This document shows, in pieces, positions 61,401 to 64,000 of a stretch of 64,000 nucleotides of DNA. This stretch comes from Opisthorchis felineus (taxonomy: Eukaryota > Platyhelminthes > Trematoda > Opisthorchiida > Opisthorchiidae). Below the pieces are notes generated by a model that was given only the letters and a program-made list of their open reading frames with translations, made no database searches and was not told the DNA's origin. Position 1 is the stretch's first letter; every line of letters begins with the position of its first letter. The DNA lies in assembly GCA_004794785.1 (NCBI GenBank), contig SJOL01006399.1:310909-374908 (forward strand). Direction: 5' to 3'. Made by a program: the position numbers and the translations under genes.

Positions 61401-62220
61401 GTAACTGAAGTCACAATGCGGGCAAATGTATACACCATACATCTGACTTTCGAAATGGCTTGTCAAAGTAAACCAAAAGTACAAAATTAAGTGCCGTAGG
61501 CTAGTTCCTAGTATTTTTTTCACTTATTGGGCAAATAAAAGTCCATCTTGATATCCATCCCTGAGCATTAATAACTTTGAACATCCATAAAATATTACTT
61601 ATTGGAACAACAGTGTCCAAATATCAGTCGCCCGTCATTTACCGGGATGAGGTCCCTCGTTTTGACAAAACAGCAAGGAGTTTCAGAACAAGTACAAGCT
61701 TAGTGGAATGCGGACTAGTAATAAAGTATGCTACGGCAGGTATTTCTTGGGTACCGTTTAGGTGAGGCGCATGAATGAACGGATCTTTTGTTTAGGTTTG
61801 CTTATCTTGCAGTGGTATCCTACCAAAACACAACTCGAATATTTCTTATTCATTTTTAGGTGGAAACATCAGAAATTGTGTGACCTGAAATCACAACACA
61901 AATTAGGATAAAATGATCAAATAATTAGAACTGTTAAATTTCTTACTCGAAACTTCCATGATGTGACCAACTGAATTGAAATAGATAAAATAGTCTCAAT
62001 AAATGGGCGTAAGGTTTTACTGCTGCGCCTTAGAAATTAACAGGGGAACTTCGCCCATGGAACTAAAAGTGGTGGAAAATTGGGGAAAAACTGGTTACTA
62101 CAAAACTCTACCGCCAATGACGTGCAATCATTTGAATCATATGCCGGGTTGACATTTGGCGGTGCAAAGCTAACTTCTAAATTATTCCGAGCGACTGTCT
62201 AACATTTTTGCAGAACTTAC

Positions 62221-62304
62221 CATAATTCGTCCCGACGGGTCTATCTAAAATGTGGACGAAATTTTGTACATCCCAGCACAGGAAGATGACAACTTTAAAT
62301 GCGA
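62221..62304 (-). CDS. Candidate upstream exon
   Basis: An 84-base open stretch, phase 1 to 1, with a consensus donor (TTATG|GTAAGTTC) and an uncertain acceptor (ACTAGAGCAG). It reads AFKVVIFLCWDVQNFVHILD. It does not join directly to 60086-60214, so a further exon would be needed between them. Confidence 0.25.
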
Positions 62305-63117
62305 CTGCTCTAGTCAACCAATGGCTTTACGTCTCGAATTCGCAAATTGATGTTGCTTTTTCAAGTGTGATTTGGCACGCACCTTGGATTTACTAGCAAG
62401 ATTCACGTGTTTGAGTTGGTTTGAAATTGTCGCACTGAGTTCATATATGCAGGAATCAGTCTGACCAACCAGCTTTCTACGGACCGGTCAAATATAGATG
62501 GATTAAGATCTCATGGAATAGAGGATGCAAGTCACTACTGACAGCGAATGTGTTGAAACAGCATAATAGATTATTCGGGTGCCAGATGCCGTAGTATACA
62601 TAATTATGACCAAACTACGTGCCTAGAAGTCTGAAACTCCAGCCTCTCTTCCAATTCCGACCCACCAATTACACCGAAGGATACAAAAATTTATGAAGTG
62701 AATTTCCAAGCGATGTACTTTAATTGTTACGTGACCTTCTGTTACTCCCAGCACTGCTAGATTGCCCAGCTCATCTCATATCTTTAAGGTGCTCTGGATT
62801 TTTGTAAACACAATTATACTGCTCAATGAATTCTATGCTGCTTGCATTTTACCCAAGAATGCTAACCTCAATGTCGACAGGGTCACTGATGAGAATGAAC
62901 ATCGAGTTCGTGACATTTTGTGAAGCACCGGAGACTCTAGAACGAACTAGTTAGTTTGTCCATGTGCTTTACTTTTTCGGGGGCTATTTCAGCAACTTTA
63001 AATAGGCGTCATCGTTTGGAGAGAATTAAAGTCTAACGCGAGTCCCTTGATTCCTTATATAATGCACAGTTTTTATATGTAGCTAGTGCTTCTTCTTCTC
63101 CTTTGGCGGCGAGCTGA

Positions 63118-64000
63118 ACCACCTCCTCGTGGTTACTGGTTACTTTAGACAATGTACACTACGAATCATCTGGAGCCTCCGCACCAGTTCCAACCAGTAC
63201 ACAGGAGAGACTCGTGGGGCTCACATGTGAGGAATGTGGCAAGTGCTGCAAATCGAAAGCTGGCTTGGTAGCCCACCATCGAGTTCACAACAATGAAAGT
63301 GTTGGTACGAACATGGTCGTCCAATTGGTCTGCGCTGATTGTTCCCGCCTTTTTCCAACGAAGATTGGCCTGAGTCATCATCGCCGACACACACACCCCA
63401 CCCAGCATAATGCAGATAAGCTTGGCCGAGTGAAGTATTCCGGGGTCAGCTGGTCCCACCAAGAGTCACAATCGCTCTTGCGCCTGGCTAACAATTTATA
63501 TCCGTCTTGTGCAACGCAAACCACGCTGTTCGCGAGATTGGGGCAGTATTTTTCTGGTCGATCGGCTATCAGCATCAAAACCAGGTTACGGGTGCTTAAC
63601 TGGCAAGCACAACAGGATGAACCATCATCTGGTGGCCCTGACCAAACTATCGGTCAAACAACGGCCTACTCGTCAGAAGCTGATGACTATAGCGTCTGGT
63701 TTAAACAAACCGTGGATTGCGCCGTGTCACTCTTGGAATCCCATGCTGACAGTTTGCTTGCTAGTGTTGAACTTCTGGCATTTGCCCGAGGGTTGTAATC
63801 TGGCATCATGACACCGGAGCAAGTCCTGTCGCTTTTGGACCCCCACGCCTCCAGGACGTTTCCACACATCTGGAAAACTGTATTCCGACGCCGTCGTCAG
63901 TTAGCCCATCGGATTCCGGTCAACTGAAAGCAGAACCGCCGAGCCAACTACGCCGCCATCCAGACCCTACACCACCAAAGACGGAAAGATGCAGCATCTG
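63118..64000 (+). pseudogene. R2-type LINE, N-terminal zinc-finger and Myb region (partial)
   Basis: An open frame from 63118, with no ATG near its start, carries two C2H2 fingers: LTCEECGKCCKSKAGLVAHH..H and LVCADCSRLFPTKIGLSHHR..H. A Myb-like block follows (GVSWSHQESQSLLRLANNLY to about 63610). This order is the DNA-binding N-terminus of R2-clade site-specific LINEs, which in many animals insert into 28S rRNA genes. The frame is broken by TAA at 63796-63798 and TGA at 63925-63927, yet continues recognisably (MTPEQVLSLLDPHASRTFP, RRANYAAIQ) in the same frame to the window edge. The RT and endonuclease would lie beyond. Confidence 0.85.

Noticed and set aside
1..64000. CRISPR arrays, operons, tRNA or rRNA genes
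   Set aside because: No regularly spaced direct repeats, no bacterial-type gene packing, and no cloverleaf or rRNA core sequence was recognised.

Overview
The window looks like gene-poor nuclear DNA of a large-genome flatworm, most likely a trematode. There are no operons or ribosome-binding sites. Almost all long ORFs are chance ORFs in A+T-rich DNA. Recognisable content is mainly decayed transposable elements: an endonuclease-reverse transcriptase LINE of the kind common in trematodes, an R2-type LINE with N-terminal zinc fingers, and a tRNA-related SINE carrying a hammerhead ribozyme like the schistosome Sm-alpha elements. The organism call is an inference from these families and from the TA and TATAA microsatellites.

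Layout. 1-500: 3' piece of a LINE reverse transcriptase. 500-11100: nothing recognisable except an (AT)n tract and one copy of a short hairpin repeat (called family B here). 11100-15030: a nearly full-length but frameshifted LINE, with endonuclease then reverse transcriptase. 15-22 kb: a TATAA tract, the better hammerhead SINE copy (18.5 kb) and a decayed family B copy. 22.7-24.5 kb: candidate minus-strand exons, one encoding a signal-like hydrophobic start. 25-32 kb: mostly featureless, with a second, decayed hammerhead SINE at 30.7 kb. 32.6-35.6 kb: two minus-strand exons with matching splice phase that encode a very acidic C-terminus built partly on a 24-bp minisatellite. 38.4-39.4 kb: a LINE fragment next to a short element flanked by a 14-bp target-site duplication. 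40-46 kb: further family B copies. 47.8-62.3 kb: a series of candidate minus-strand exons that join in compatible phase and may be the upstream part of the acidic-tail gene. The LINE fragment at 50.2-50.7 kb would lie in one of its introns. 63.1-64.0 kb: start of an R2-like element, cut by the window edge.

The most interesting signals are the hammerhead ribozyme at 18572-18616 (all three stems form, but the core has one C-to-U change), the nested 155-bp element at 39.2 kb whose inverted ends contain a hammerhead-like core, and the possible split gene on the minus strand. The exon models come from reading splice signals and phase by eye. They are hypotheses until RNA or protein evidence is checked.
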